From CAZKBP01 sp964551015 (GTDB lineage: Bacteria; Bacteroidota; Bacteroidia; Cytophagales; Microscillaceae), in the NCBI GenBank assembly GCA_964551015.1, contig CAZKBP010000019.1:44515-108514 (forward strand): a DNA stretch of 64,000 bases, given 5' to 3'. Below the pieces are notes generated by a model. It did no database searches. It was not told where the DNA came from and saw only the letters and a program-made list of their open reading frames with translations. This document shows, one piece after another, positions 26,121-34,033 of the stretch. The number at the start of each line of letters is the position of its first letter. Position 1 is the stretch's first letter. A program made the position numbers and the translations under genes.

Positions 26121-26930
26121 ATGTCCATCACTGAATCGTCTTCTCCTTATCAGGATTTAGAAAAAATGCCCTTGGGAGAATTACTCGGTAAAATCAACCA
26201 AGAAGATCAAACCGTGCCCTTGGCCGTGAGTAAGGCTATTCCACAGATAGAAAAGCTGGTATCAGAAATTGTCCCTCGGATGAAAGCGGGAGGAAGGCTT
26301 TTTTACATCGGAGCGGGTACAAGCGGGCGTTTGGGAATCGTAGATGCCTCTGAATGTCCACCTACTTTTGGCGTGCCCTATGATTGGGTCATCGGCCTTA
26401 TTGCGGGAGGGGACGAAGCGATTCGCCAAGCCGTGGAGTTTGCTGAGGATGATCCTGAACAAGCTTGGCAAGATTTACAAGCTTACCAAATTGATGAAAA
26501 GGATGCAGTAGTGGGCATTGCCGCTTCGGGACGAACTCCGTATGTCATCGGTGGGGTACAGAAAGCCAGAGCAGCCAAGGTTTTAACAGGATGCATCACT
26601 TGTAATCCAGATACAAGGTTGGCCGAGAGCGTAGATTTTCCCATTGAGGTAATCGTAGGGCCAGAATTCGTGAGTGGTAGCACACGTATGAAAGCAGGCA
26701 CGGCGCAGAAGCTGGTTTTGAATATGATCTCTACCTCCGTGATGATTCAACTCGGAAGGGTCAAGGGCAATAAAATGGTAGATATGCAATTGTCTAATCA
26801 TAAATTAGTGGAGCGAGGCACGAAAATGCTGATGGAAGAACTTAAGCTATCGCCAACTGAGGCTCAGATACTTCTACAAAAGTATGGAAGTGTGCGAAAG
26901 GCTTTAGAGAATTATAAAAACTCTCTCTAA
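26121..26930 (+). CDS. murQ: N-acetylmuramic acid 6-phosphate etherase
   Basis: A 269-residue SIS-domain lyase of normal length. GAGTSGRLGIVDASECPP, ASGRTPYVIGG and SGSTRMKAGTAQKLVLNM are the MurQ hallmarks. It cleaves the D-lactyl ether of MurNAc-6-phosphate, giving GlcNAc-6-phosphate and D-lactate, a step in peptidoglycan recycling. It follows the BadF-family kinase and the exported deformylase homologue on the same strand, so the three may form one recycling unit. Confidence 0.97.
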   Translation: MSITESSSPYQDLEKMPLGELLGKINQEDQTVPLAVSKAIPQIEKLVSEIVPRMKAGGRLFYIGAGTSGRLGIVDASECPPTFGVPYDWVIGLIAGGDEAIRQAVEFAEDDPEQAWQDLQAYQIDEKDAVVGIAASGRTPYVIGGVQKARAAKVLTGCITCNPDTRLAESVDFPIEVIVGPEFVSGSTRMKAGTAQKLVLNMISTSVMIQLGRVKGNKMVDMQLSNHKLVERGTKMLMEELKLSPTEAQILLQKYGSVRKALENYKNSL

Positions 26931-27017
26931 ATAATCCTTGTTGTAGTAATTGTTGCCAAAAAGATTTCTTTCAAAACCCAAGCACTTTATTTTTTAATCT
27001 TTAATCACTTTACTCGC

Positions 27018-27707
27018 ATGTCTATCGTACTGAATGTCCAAAATCTAACCAAATCTTATCAAAGTGCTGAACGCCAGCTTACTGTTTTAGATCAGGTGAG
27101 TTTTTCTATCGAAGCTGGAGATACTTTCTCGATCGTAGGCCCCTCAGGTAGTGGCAAAACTACCTTACTGGGGCTTTGTGCGGGTTTGGATAGAGCTACT
27201 TCGGGTTCGGTAGAGTTGGTTGGCACCAAATTAGACGAGCTCAATGAAGATCAAAGAGCCGAGGTGAGAAATCAACACGTGGGCTTTGTCTTCCAAAATT
27301 TTCAATTGATTCCTACCTTGACAGCACTGGAAAATGTGATGGTTCCCTTAGAGCTAAGAGGAGAAAAAAATATCAAACCCAGAGCCGCAGATTGGCTGGA
27401 TAAAGTAGGCTTGGCAGATCGCCAAAATCATTATCCAGCCCAGCTCTCAGGAGGAGAACAACAGCGGATTTCTTTGGCACGAGCCTTTTCTAATGATCCC
27501 AAAATTCTTTTTGCTGATGAGCCTACGGGAAATTTGGACGAGGAAACCAGTGTTAAAGTCGAGAATTTACTTTTTTCGCTCAATCAAGAAGCAGGGATTA
27601 CCCTTGTACTCGTAACTCACGACATGGAGTTAGCTTCCAAGACTCAGCGCGTGATTCGCTTGAAGGGAGGAAAGTTGATCTCAGACGAGGCAAAGGCAAA
27701 AATATAG
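27018..27707 (+). CDS. ABC transporter ATP-binding protein, LolD/MacB-like
   Basis: A 229-residue ATPase. Walker A is GPSGSGKTTL, the Q-loop region is GFVFQNFQLIPTL, the signature is LSGGEQQRISLARA, and Walker B is ILFADEPTGNLD. These and the size match the LolD/MacB/YbbA subfamily, whose members drive lipoprotein release or export of molecules from the inner membrane. No permease gene lies next to it, so the partner must be elsewhere. Whether it belongs to the murQ operon (87-base gap) is uncertain. Confidence 0.93.
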   Translation: MSIVLNVQNLTKSYQSAERQLTVLDQVSFSIEAGDTFSIVGPSGSGKTTLLGLCAGLDRATSGSVELVGTKLDELNEDQRAEVRNQHVGFVFQNFQLIPTLTALENVMVPLELRGEKNIKPRAADWLDKVGLADRQNHYPAQLSGGEQQRISLARAFSNDPKILFADEPTGNLDEETSVKVENLLFSLNQEAGITLVLVTHDMELASKTQRVIRLKGGKLISDEAKAKI

Positions 27708-27768
27708 AAGTTTTTAGTGGCTAATTAGCGGGAGCTTGATCTGTGTTTGTATTACTTCACCTTGGCAA

Positions 27769-28725
27769 CTACACCTCAGCATTTGCCCGATAGAAACGCT
27801 CGCAAAGATCATTAATATCTCGCTCACGTGCTAAGTGAATTACCCAATCTGAAGGGATTTTTTCATAGCCATAGTAGAGTCCTGCCCAGCCACCTACCAC
27901 GGCTCCGGTGGTATCGGTATCTTCACCTAGATTGACCGCTTTTAAAACAATATCAGAGTAATGATCCCATTTCAAGAAGCACCACAGGGATGCTTCTAAG
28001 GTATGGATTACATAGCCGCTGGATTTGATATCTTTTTCGTCAAGTGTACTGATGTCTTTTTCTATCAGATTACGAAAATGAGGCTTTTCTTTTTGAAGCT
28101 CTAAATCTTCCTTAAAAAGCACTTTCATCGTTTCTTTTACGGCCTCGTAAGCAACCCGTTTGTCTAGCTTTTTGATGAGATTGATGGCTAATTCTACATA
28201 GAAAAAACAAGCCAATACTGAGCGAATATGCCCGTGGGTGATAGAGGAAACTTTCTTCACGGCTAAAAATCGCTCCTCGATGGGCATATCCAGAACGTAA
28301 AACGTCAAGGGAAGAATCCGCATCAAAGAGCCGTTGCCATTGTCGTATTCGCCATGAGAACCTGCCACTTCGGCGTTGCCGTCTCGCGTGAAACGATCAA
28401 TGCTTTGACGAGTGGTGATGCCTGAGTCAAAAACCCTCCCGTGAGGCGTCCAATAATTTTCATAAAGCCAGCGTGAAAAACGCTCCGCCATATCTTGCGT
28501 GTTAAATACGCCCATCGCCAAACTCTCCATCAAGCAAAAGGTCAGGGAGCTATCATCTGACCAAGTGCCCGCAGGTTGGTTGTGGGTGCCGTGACCCTGC
28601 ATGGTTTTGATAGGGTTGAGTTGCAGTGCCTCACGAGATTTGAACTCAGCGGGTACGCCCAAAGCGTCTCCTACTGCTAAGCCAAAGATGGCTCCTTTGA
28701 GTTGCTCTATGGTATATTTTTTCAT
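27769..28725 (-). CDS. ADP-ribosylglycohydrolase-family protein
   Basis: A 318-residue all-helical DraG-like hydrolase. GLAVGDALGVPAEF, the metal-binding WSDDSSLTFCLMES and GEDTDTTGAVVGGWAGLYYG, which carry the two-magnesium site, are all intact. Such enzymes remove ADP-ribose from proteins or small molecules. No ADP-ribosyltransferase is recognised nearby. The start codon lies 15 bases from a dispersed repeat array that separates it from the DUF1295 gene on the same strand. Confidence 0.92.
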   Translation of the reverse strand: MKKYTIEQLKGAIFGLAVGDALGVPAEFKSREALQLNPIKTMQGHGTHNQPAGTWSDDSSLTFCLMESLAMGVFNTQDMAERFSRWLYENYWTPHGRVFDSGITTRQSIDRFTRDGNAEVAGSHGEYDNGNGSLMRILPLTFYVLDMPIEERFLAVKKVSSITHGHIRSVLACFFYVELAINLIKKLDKRVAYEAVKETMKVLFKEDLELQKEKPHFRNLIEKDISTLDEKDIKSSGYVIHTLEASLWCFLKWDHYSDIVLKAVNLGEDTDTTGAVVGGWAGLYYGYEKIPSDWVIHLARERDINDLCERFYRANAEV

Positions 28726-28740
28726 AAGTCTTTATTTTTT

Positions 28741-28975
28741 AGAACACAGAGACACGGAGGCACAGAGTAAACAGCCGAGATTTTTTTCGTATTTGCTTTA
28801 ACTCACAACTAAGATTTTGGTGACCAAAGCACAACGGAAGATACCCTTTAGAACACAGAGACACAGAGACACAGAGTAAACAGCCGAGATTTTTTTCGTA
28901 TTTGCCTTAACTCACAACTCACAACTCACAACTCACAACTAAGATTTTGGTGGCCAGAGCACGATGGAAGATACC
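28741..28975 (-). repeat. Dispersed repeat array, left cluster (two copies)
   Basis: Two copies of a degenerate unit, offset by 130 bases. On the minus strand each unit runs: GTATCTTCC, then a stretch encoding V-S-S-[IV]-V-L-W-[PS]-P-K-S-stop, then a TTGTGAGTT motif, then AATACGAAAAAAATCTCGGC and a CTCTGTGCCTCCGTG-type tract. The first copy is the actual 3' end of the DUF1295 gene (stop at 28939); the second (28809-28850) lies downstream. The copies differ in length because of a CTCACAA microsatellite and a GAGACACA tract. Confidence 0.88.
28908..28940. repeat. CTCACAA 7-bp microsatellite
   Basis: Four tandem heptamers of the CTCACAA type end at the DUF1295 stop codon. The equivalent place in the other left copy has only one. 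This shows recent slippage within the larger repeat. Confidence 0.85.
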
Positions 28976-29838
28976 TTTTTCATCCGCTCGGCATAGTGCG
29001 GGCGACGCTCCAGCATCCGTTTATCGATCATCGGCAAGCTGATAAAATAAAATAGTAAGGTAATAGAAACGGCTCCGATCACCATCCATCCGTTATCCAA
29101 GCCTCCCGCGAGCGCAAAAAAGAACAGACCCCACCAGAACATAATCTCCCCGAAATAATTCGGATGACGAGAATAAGCCCAGAGGCCAGATTGTAGATAT
29201 TTGCTTTTATCGGTGTTGGTTAAGCGAAATTGACGCAGTTGGTTATCGGCAGTGGCCTCAATCCAGATAGCGGTGGCTGTTACCAAAGTAGCAATGATAT
29301 CTATGATGCCAAAGGAAGCCGTGTTCTGACCCAATGAAGATAAGAGTGGAATACAGCCCGCAAAAACCAGCAAGGTAGGGAACATATGAATGCCCGAAAA
29401 ACTGACCAACCAATAGGCTTTTCCCGTCTGATTTTGTAAATCTACATAACGCCAATCTTCGTGGTGCAAACCCGTCCAGCCCCGTGCCCAGTTGTAGGTC
29501 AGGCGTGCGCCCCAGGCAAACACCAGCAGAAATACTACGATTTGGCGTGTAAGGTCTACCCCTTCGGGAGCCAAATAGATAAAAGCTCCAGCTAAGCAAA
29601 TCGGGATCACGCTCCAGTATGGATCATAAAAACTAGAGTTATTAAAAATCATACTGAAGATAAAAATCACGATGGTAGCCACCACGTCGGCTACTCCCAA
29701 CATCACTAAAATGTGTTGATCTCTTAATAAATAAGCAGTATAAAAACCCACCGCAATGGCTACCACGTAAGAGAGAATTACCCAAAAAAAGGCCATTCCT
29801 AATGAAGTGCCTGAAGAATGAGATACCGTCTGATTCAT
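28939..29838 (-). CDS. DUF1295 / steroid 5-alpha-reductase-like membrane protein
   Basis: A 299-residue protein with about eight hydrophobic segments. The C-terminal half has the isoprenylcysteine methyltransferase-like fold pattern: LQSGLWAYSRHPNYFGEIMF is the family core. DUF1295 members are NADPH-dependent reductase-like or methyltransferase-like membrane enzymes; substrate unknown. The last dozen codons (VSSIVLWPPKS-stop) are shared with the neighbouring dispersed repeats. They look native, because a Pro-Lys ending is usual in this family. Confidence 0.9.
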   Translation of the reverse strand: MNQTVSHSSGTSLGMAFFWVILSYVVAIAVGFYTAYLLRDQHILVMLGVADVVATIVIFIFSMIFNNSSFYDPYWSVIPICLAGAFIYLAPEGVDLTRQIVVFLLVFAWGARLTYNWARGWTGLHHEDWRYVDLQNQTGKAYWLVSFSGIHMFPTLLVFAGCIPLLSSLGQNTASFGIIDIIATLVTATAIWIEATADNQLRQFRLTNTDKSKYLQSGLWAYSRHPNYFGEIMFWWGLFFFALAGGLDNGWMVIGAVSITLLFYFISLPMIDKRMLERRPHYAERMKKVSSIVLWPPKS

Positions 29839-29912
29839 CTGATTATCTTGTTAATTGAGCTTGCAAGATAGGGATTGCAAATGGAAAATCAAGGCTTATG
29901 AGTCTGAGGTTT

Positions 29913-29997
29913 CAGGTTACGAGTTTCAGATGAGATAAGCATTCAAATTATTGTCAACAGAAGGCTCATAACTAAATAATGTAAAACTCGCAACCTG
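29913..29997. repeat. Imperfect inverted repeat between two minus-strand genes
   Basis: CAGGTTACGAGTTT (29913-29926) is the inverted counterpart of AAACTCGCAACCTG (29984-29997), with one mismatch over 14 bases and a 57-base spacer. It lies between the GNAT-nitrilase stop and the DUF1295 start. It may be a remnant of a dispersed intergenic element or a transcript hairpin; function unknown. Confidence 0.55.
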
Positions 29998-30017
29998 TAA
30001 CTCACAGTCTTTTACTC

Positions 30018-31676
30018 TTAATCTTTCCCAATCCACTTCAGATCATACAAATCCTTGCGACGATCGATGAGATTGCGGACACTTCCCTGCTCGTGTAGCT
30101 CTTTGAGGAGCACCAAATCTACATCAGCAATGATGGTGGTTTCATTATTAGGGGTTCCTTCGGCGATAATGGCATTCTGGGGAAAGGCAAAATCCGAAGG
30201 AGAGAAAATAGCCGACTGCGAATACTGTAAATCCATATTGGTAGCCTTGGGTACATGACCTACGCTTCCGGCTAGGGCCACGTAGCACTCATTCTCGATG
30301 GCTCTCGCCTGACAGCAGTAACGCACGCGATGATAGCCACTTTGTAAATCTGTGGAAGAAGGAACAAAGAGCATCTGCATGCCTTGGTCGGCCAAAACGC
30401 GACTTAGTTCGGGAAACTCAGAGTCATAGCAAATTAGGATGCCAATTTTACCTGCATCTGTGTCAAATACCTTGACCTTATCGCCACCTTTCATCCCCCA
30501 GTCATTCACTTCGCTGGGTGTGGGGTGAATCTTGTACTGGACTTCATAGGTTCCATCTCGGCGACAGAGATAAGCCACATTGTACAAGTTTCCATCTTCA
30601 TAGAGGGGCATACTTCCCGCGATGATATTGATGTTGTAACCCAGCGCGAAGTTGATCATCTTTTGCTTGATTTCCTCGGTATAGTCGGCCAATTTGCGGA
30701 TGGCCGTGGCGGTATCATCCTCATTGAATTGGGACATGAGGGCGGCATTCCAAAGCTCTGGGAAAAGCAAGAAATCAGCTTTGTAATCACTTACGGCATC
30801 AATGAAAAATTCGGCATTATCAAAAAAAGATTCAATATCATTGACCCGACGCATAAGCCACTGTACAATCCCGATGCGTACCCAATCTTTTTTGGTTTCT
30901 ACGATGCGCTTCTTTTTCCCTTCGTGGTAAATGTTGTTCCACTCGATGAGAGTAGCGTGCTCACCTGATTCCTTATCGGGTGGGAGATAATTTTTGAGAA
31001 TTTTTTTAACGTGAAAATCATTACTCAGTTGAAAGGTCAAGACCGGATCATAAATTTCCTTGGATTTGACCTTCTCGATGTATTGCTTGGGGGTTAATTT
31101 GCCGATATGATGATGGAAATTGGGCATTCTACCCCCCGCAATGATTGATTCTAGATCGAGTTCCTCACAGATCTGCTTGCGAGCATCGTAGAGACGCCTA
31201 CCCAAGCGCATTCCCTGATAATGTGGATGCACCCCTACTTCAATTCCATAAAGAACATTGCCCTTAGGATCGTGAGTAGAGAAAGTAAAATTCGCGGTAA
31301 TCTCTTGATAAGTATGATTATCATCAAAGTCATCTTCGTGGAGAATAATAGAAAGGGCAAAAGCTACGACCTTTCCTTTATCTTCAATACAAATTTGACC
31401 CTCAGGAAAAATTTTGATTAACTTGGAAATTTGCTCCTTTTTCCAAGTACCCATTCCGTGGTAAACGCTCTTCATAATCTCGGTTAGATCATCAAAATCT
31501 TTTACCTTCAGGTTCCTAAGCCTTAGCACATGGTCAGAATTCTCGATGATATCGTTGACAGAATAATTCATATAATAGAGAAGTTGATGATATTTTTGGT
31601 GGATGAAGTTATCTATAGTTTTAGTTTGGTAGCGAAAAATTCGAATTTCGACTTCATCAGGTTCCGAAAGAGGCAT
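30018..31676 (-). CDS. GNAT acetyltransferase - carbon-nitrogen hydrolase fusion
   Basis: About 552 residues from the ATG at 31676; the in-frame TTG at 31688 is less likely. Residues about 50-220 are a GNAT domain with the acetyl-CoA loop VHPHYQGMRLGRRLYDARK. Residues about 265-550 are a nitrilase-superfamily domain with the catalytic triad visible: Glu in LLFPELWNA, Lys in YKIHPTPSE and Cys in ILICYDSEFPE. This two-domain layout is known as a bacterial family, but the natural substrate is not settled. One possibility is acylation coupled to amide cleavage of a small amine metabolite. The neighbouring speE and speD genes make a polyamine substrate worth considering (inference). Confidence 0.92.
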   Translation of the reverse strand: MPLSEPDEVEIRIFRYQTKTIDNFIHQKYHQLLYYMNYSVNDIIENSDHVLRLRNLKVKDFDDLTEIMKSVYHGMGTWKKEQISKLIKIFPEGQICIEDKGKVVAFALSIILHEDDFDDNHTYQEITANFTFSTHDPKGNVLYGIEVGVHPHYQGMRLGRRLYDARKQICEELDLESIIAGGRMPNFHHHIGKLTPKQYIEKVKSKEIYDPVLTFQLSNDFHVKKILKNYLPPDKESGEHATLIEWNNIYHEGKKKRIVETKKDWVRIGIVQWLMRRVNDIESFFDNAEFFIDAVSDYKADFLLFPELWNAALMSQFNEDDTATAIRKLADYTEEIKQKMINFALGYNINIIAGSMPLYEDGNLYNVAYLCRRDGTYEVQYKIHPTPSEVNDWGMKGGDKVKVFDTDAGKIGILICYDSEFPELSRVLADQGMQMLFVPSSTDLQSGYHRVRYCCQARAIENECYVALAGSVGHVPKATNMDLQYSQSAIFSPSDFAFPQNAIIAEGTPNNETTIIADVDLVLLKELHEQGSVRNLIDRRKDLYDLKWIGKD

Positions 31677-31688
31677 TTTACCACCCAA

Positions 31689-32161
31689 AGGCCAACTTTA
31701 GACAACTTCGAGAGTCTATATAACTAATAAATGTCGGAAGCACACGGTTTGTTCAAAGAAAGCTAATCGATGCAATTGGACTCGTTTGAGGTTTGAAAAA
31801 GCAAAATCTAAAACCAACTCGGCTGTTTGCTCTGTGCCTCCGTGTTCCAAAGGGTATCTTGCGTTGTGCTTTGGTCACCCAATTCTTAGTTATGAGTTAA
31901 GGAATACGAAAAAGAATCTCGGCTGTTTCCTCTGTGTCTCTGTGTTCCAAAGGGTATCTTGCGTTGTGCTTTGTCCATCAAAGCCTTAGTTATGAGTCAA
32001 GGAATACGAAAAAGAATCTCGGCTGTTTGCTCTGTGCCTCCGTGTTCCAAAGGGTATCTTCCATCGTGCTTTGTCCACCCAATTCTTAGTTATGAGTTAA
32101 GGAATACGAAAAAGAATCTCGGCTGTTTGCTCTGTGCCTCCGTGTTCAAAAGATAATCAAG
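31689..32161. other. Gap between speE and the GNAT-nitrilase gene, mostly repeats
   Basis: 473 bases without a real gene. Bases 31818-32152 are a tandem repeat array (listed separately). Bases 31689-31817 must hold any promoter of the GNAT-nitrilase gene, but no clear elements were seen. Apparent reading frames across the array are by-products of its repetition. Confidence 0.75.
31818..32152 (+). repeat. Dispersed repeat array, right cluster (100-bp period, 3.4 copies)
   Basis: Units start at 31818, 31918, 32018 and 32118, exactly 100 bases apart; the fourth stops after about 35 bases. Each begins CTCGGCTGTTTGCTCTGTG, continues through CCAAAGGGTATCTT and a GTGCTTTG-type stretch, then TTAGTTATGAGT and GGAATACGAAAAAGAAT. 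The unit is clearly homologous to the left cluster at 28741-28975 but lies in the opposite orientation. A stretch in each full copy resembles the 3' end of the DUF1295 gene; in copies 1 and 3 it still reads as V-S-[CS]-[VI]-V-L-[WC]-[SP]-P-N-S-stop. Confidence 0.93.
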
Positions 32162-33019
32162 CTACGAAGCAGAAATATTTCGCCTCACAAAATTAGGCAA
32201 AGCAAAGCAAGCTTGATAAATCTCAGGATTAAAATACTGCAGTTCTACCGCCAGCTTTTGCATGGCTTCTACCCGAGGCTGTTCTCCTTCTTTGTATTTT
32301 TTGGAAGCAAAGGCAAAAGACCAAGTACCACTCGGATAGAAAGGAATGGCCGAGAGATATAAAGTAGCGTAAGGAAAGATCGCGTGAAGTACTTCAAATA
32401 ATTCCCTTTGTGTCTTCTGGAAATAGTAGGGGCTTTCGGCCTGGGCGGCCAGTATTCCGTCTGCTTTGAGCGCTTGAAAAGCATTTTGATAAAACTCCTT
32501 ACTGAAAAGCCCTTCTGCAGGCCCTACGGGGTCGGTAGAATCCACTAGAATGATATCAAAAGCATTCTGATTTTCTTGGATATAGCGAATTCCATCATCA
32601 ATCAAAAGGCTAAGACGAGGATTCTCCAGTTCAGAAGCAATCCTAGGAAAATATTCCTTAGATTTTTCAACCACCAGTCCGTCTATTTCCACCATCACAC
32701 ACTCTTTTACTTCGGAATGACGGAGTACTTCACGAGCTGTGCCACCATCTCCTCCGCCGATAATCAGGACTCGTTCAGGATGAGGGTGGGCAAAGAGAGG
32801 CACGTGGGCGATCATTTCGTGGTAAGCAAACTCATTTGCTTCGGTCAGCATCACACAGTCATCCAAAAGCATCATTCTGCCAAAATTGGGTGTTTCCACG
32901 ATTTCTAACTTTTGGAAATCACTCTGCCCTTTGAATAAAGTTTTGCCTATTTTGATAGAAGTACGTGCCCCGATATCAAAGCCGCTGGCCTCTAAATCTT
33001 CATTAAACCACTGATGCAT
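32162..33019 (-). CDS. speE: Spermidine synthase
   Basis: A 285-residue aminopropyltransferase of usual length. DCVMLTEANEFAYHEMIAH and RVLIIGGGDGGTAREVLRH are family signatures, and DIILVDSTDPVGPAEGLFS holds the catalytic Asp. It transfers the aminopropyl group of decarboxylated SAM to putrescine, making spermidine. speD lies 98 bases upstream on the same strand and supplies that donor. Confidence 0.97.
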   Translation of the reverse strand: MHQWFNEDLEASGFDIGARTSIKIGKTLFKGQSDFQKLEIVETPNFGRMMLLDDCVMLTEANEFAYHEMIAHVPLFAHPHPERVLIIGGGDGGTAREVLRHSEVKECVMVEIDGLVVEKSKEYFPRIASELENPRLSLLIDDGIRYIQENQNAFDIILVDSTDPVGPAEGLFSKEFYQNAFQALKADGILAAQAESPYYFQKTQRELFEVLHAIFPYATLYLSAIPFYPSGTWSFAFASKKYKEGEQPRVEAMQKLAVELQYFNPEIYQACFALPNFVRRNISAS

Positions 33020-33117
33020 AGGTAGTTTAGTTATTGGTTGTTAATGGCTAGTCACCCTGGAGATTCCGTGCTTCGGCTCGTGCCAAGGCACGGGAAAAAT
33101 CAATTCGCAATTTGCAA

Positions 33118-33519
33118 TCATCCCTGATGCGTTTCTGCCATGGGTTTATGGTGCAATTCTCCTTGGATGTCGTGTAGCTGCCCGCGTTTCATCTCGATGG
33201 TAGCCGTGTGTTTGGCACGGAAGCTATCTTTCAAATGTTGAAAAGCTTTGCCCGCATCAATCGTTTCGCCACAGGTAAAGATATCAACGGCGGCGTATCC
33301 GTATTCAGGCCAGGTATGAATAGAGAGGTGAGATTCGGCAATAATCACCACACCACTTACCCCGTGCGGGTTAAAGGTATGGAAATGACTACCCACGATG
33401 GTCGCACCACTGAGGATAGTGGCTTCATTCATGGCCTTCTCGATAAATTTGACATTATTGAGAATATCAGTATCACAGTTATAAAACTCTACTAGAATGT
33501 GATTTCCTAATGCTTTCAT
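33118..33519 (-). CDS. speD: S-adenosylmethionine decarboxylase proenzyme
   Basis: About 133 residues from the ATG at 33519, which gives the normal MKALGNHILVEFYNC start; the longer in-frame extension to 33597 is hydrophobic and unlike the family. The self-cleavage site is the Glu-Ser pair in IAESHLSIHTWPEYG, where Ser becomes the pyruvoyl group. FTCGETIDAGKAF carries the catalytic Cys. It decarboxylates SAM for the downstream spermidine synthase. Confidence 0.96.
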   Translation of the reverse strand: MKALGNHILVEFYNCDTDILNNVKFIEKAMNEATILSGATIVGSHFHTFNPHGVSGVVIIAESHLSIHTWPEYGYAAVDIFTCGETIDAGKAFQHLKDSFRAKHTATIEMKRGQLHDIQGELHHKPMAETHQG

Positions 33520-34033
33520 TGAGTAAATTAAAATTAAAAATAAGAGCCTATTTAAAATCGCGCAAATCTGCACCTTTTCCGACTTGTATCCAAGCATTTA
33601 TGGATATATATATTCAAATTTAGGTGCATTCAGAGCAATCGTTTTAACCTAAAAAAATAAAAAAGGGTTCACTATTCTTAAACTATTTTTTTCCAGATTT
33701 GCACAAGTGAAAACTACCAAATAATAAGCTGATTTTCAAGTTTATAAACAACCTTATTGCCTTACATGCTATCTAGGATGATTTCGCCCAACTGTATTTC
33801 TTAGCCAAGCGATGCTAAGAAATAAATCTATCCTGAGGATTCAAGACAAGATATTTCTTGATGCAAGGGAAGTTTATCAGAAATATCAGTCGCAAATTAA
33901 AAGATGTTTATATATTTTTGTATTACAACACGTTCTTTTACAGAGAAAGAGAACTAATTGTGTTAGAAATTAAACCTACATCACAGCACTGACCCAAAAA
34001 TCATAGTTATCATTTTTTGAGAAGCTCATCTTT
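33520..34033. other. Divergent intergenic region between speD and the SpoIIE-type phosphatase
   Basis: 514 bases that must carry promoters for both directions. TATTTTTG at 33913-33920 matches the Bacteroidota -7 consensus TAnnTTTG for the rightward gene, but no TTTG is seen at the expected -33 spacing. No RNA gene or repeat was recognised. Confidence 0.4.

Noticed and set aside
31818..32152. CRISPR array or coding region in the 100-bp repeats
   Set aside because: The full 100-bp unit is conserved with no unique spacer. Open frames across it translate to Cys- and Val-rich low-complexity peptides that reflect repetition and do not resemble known proteins.
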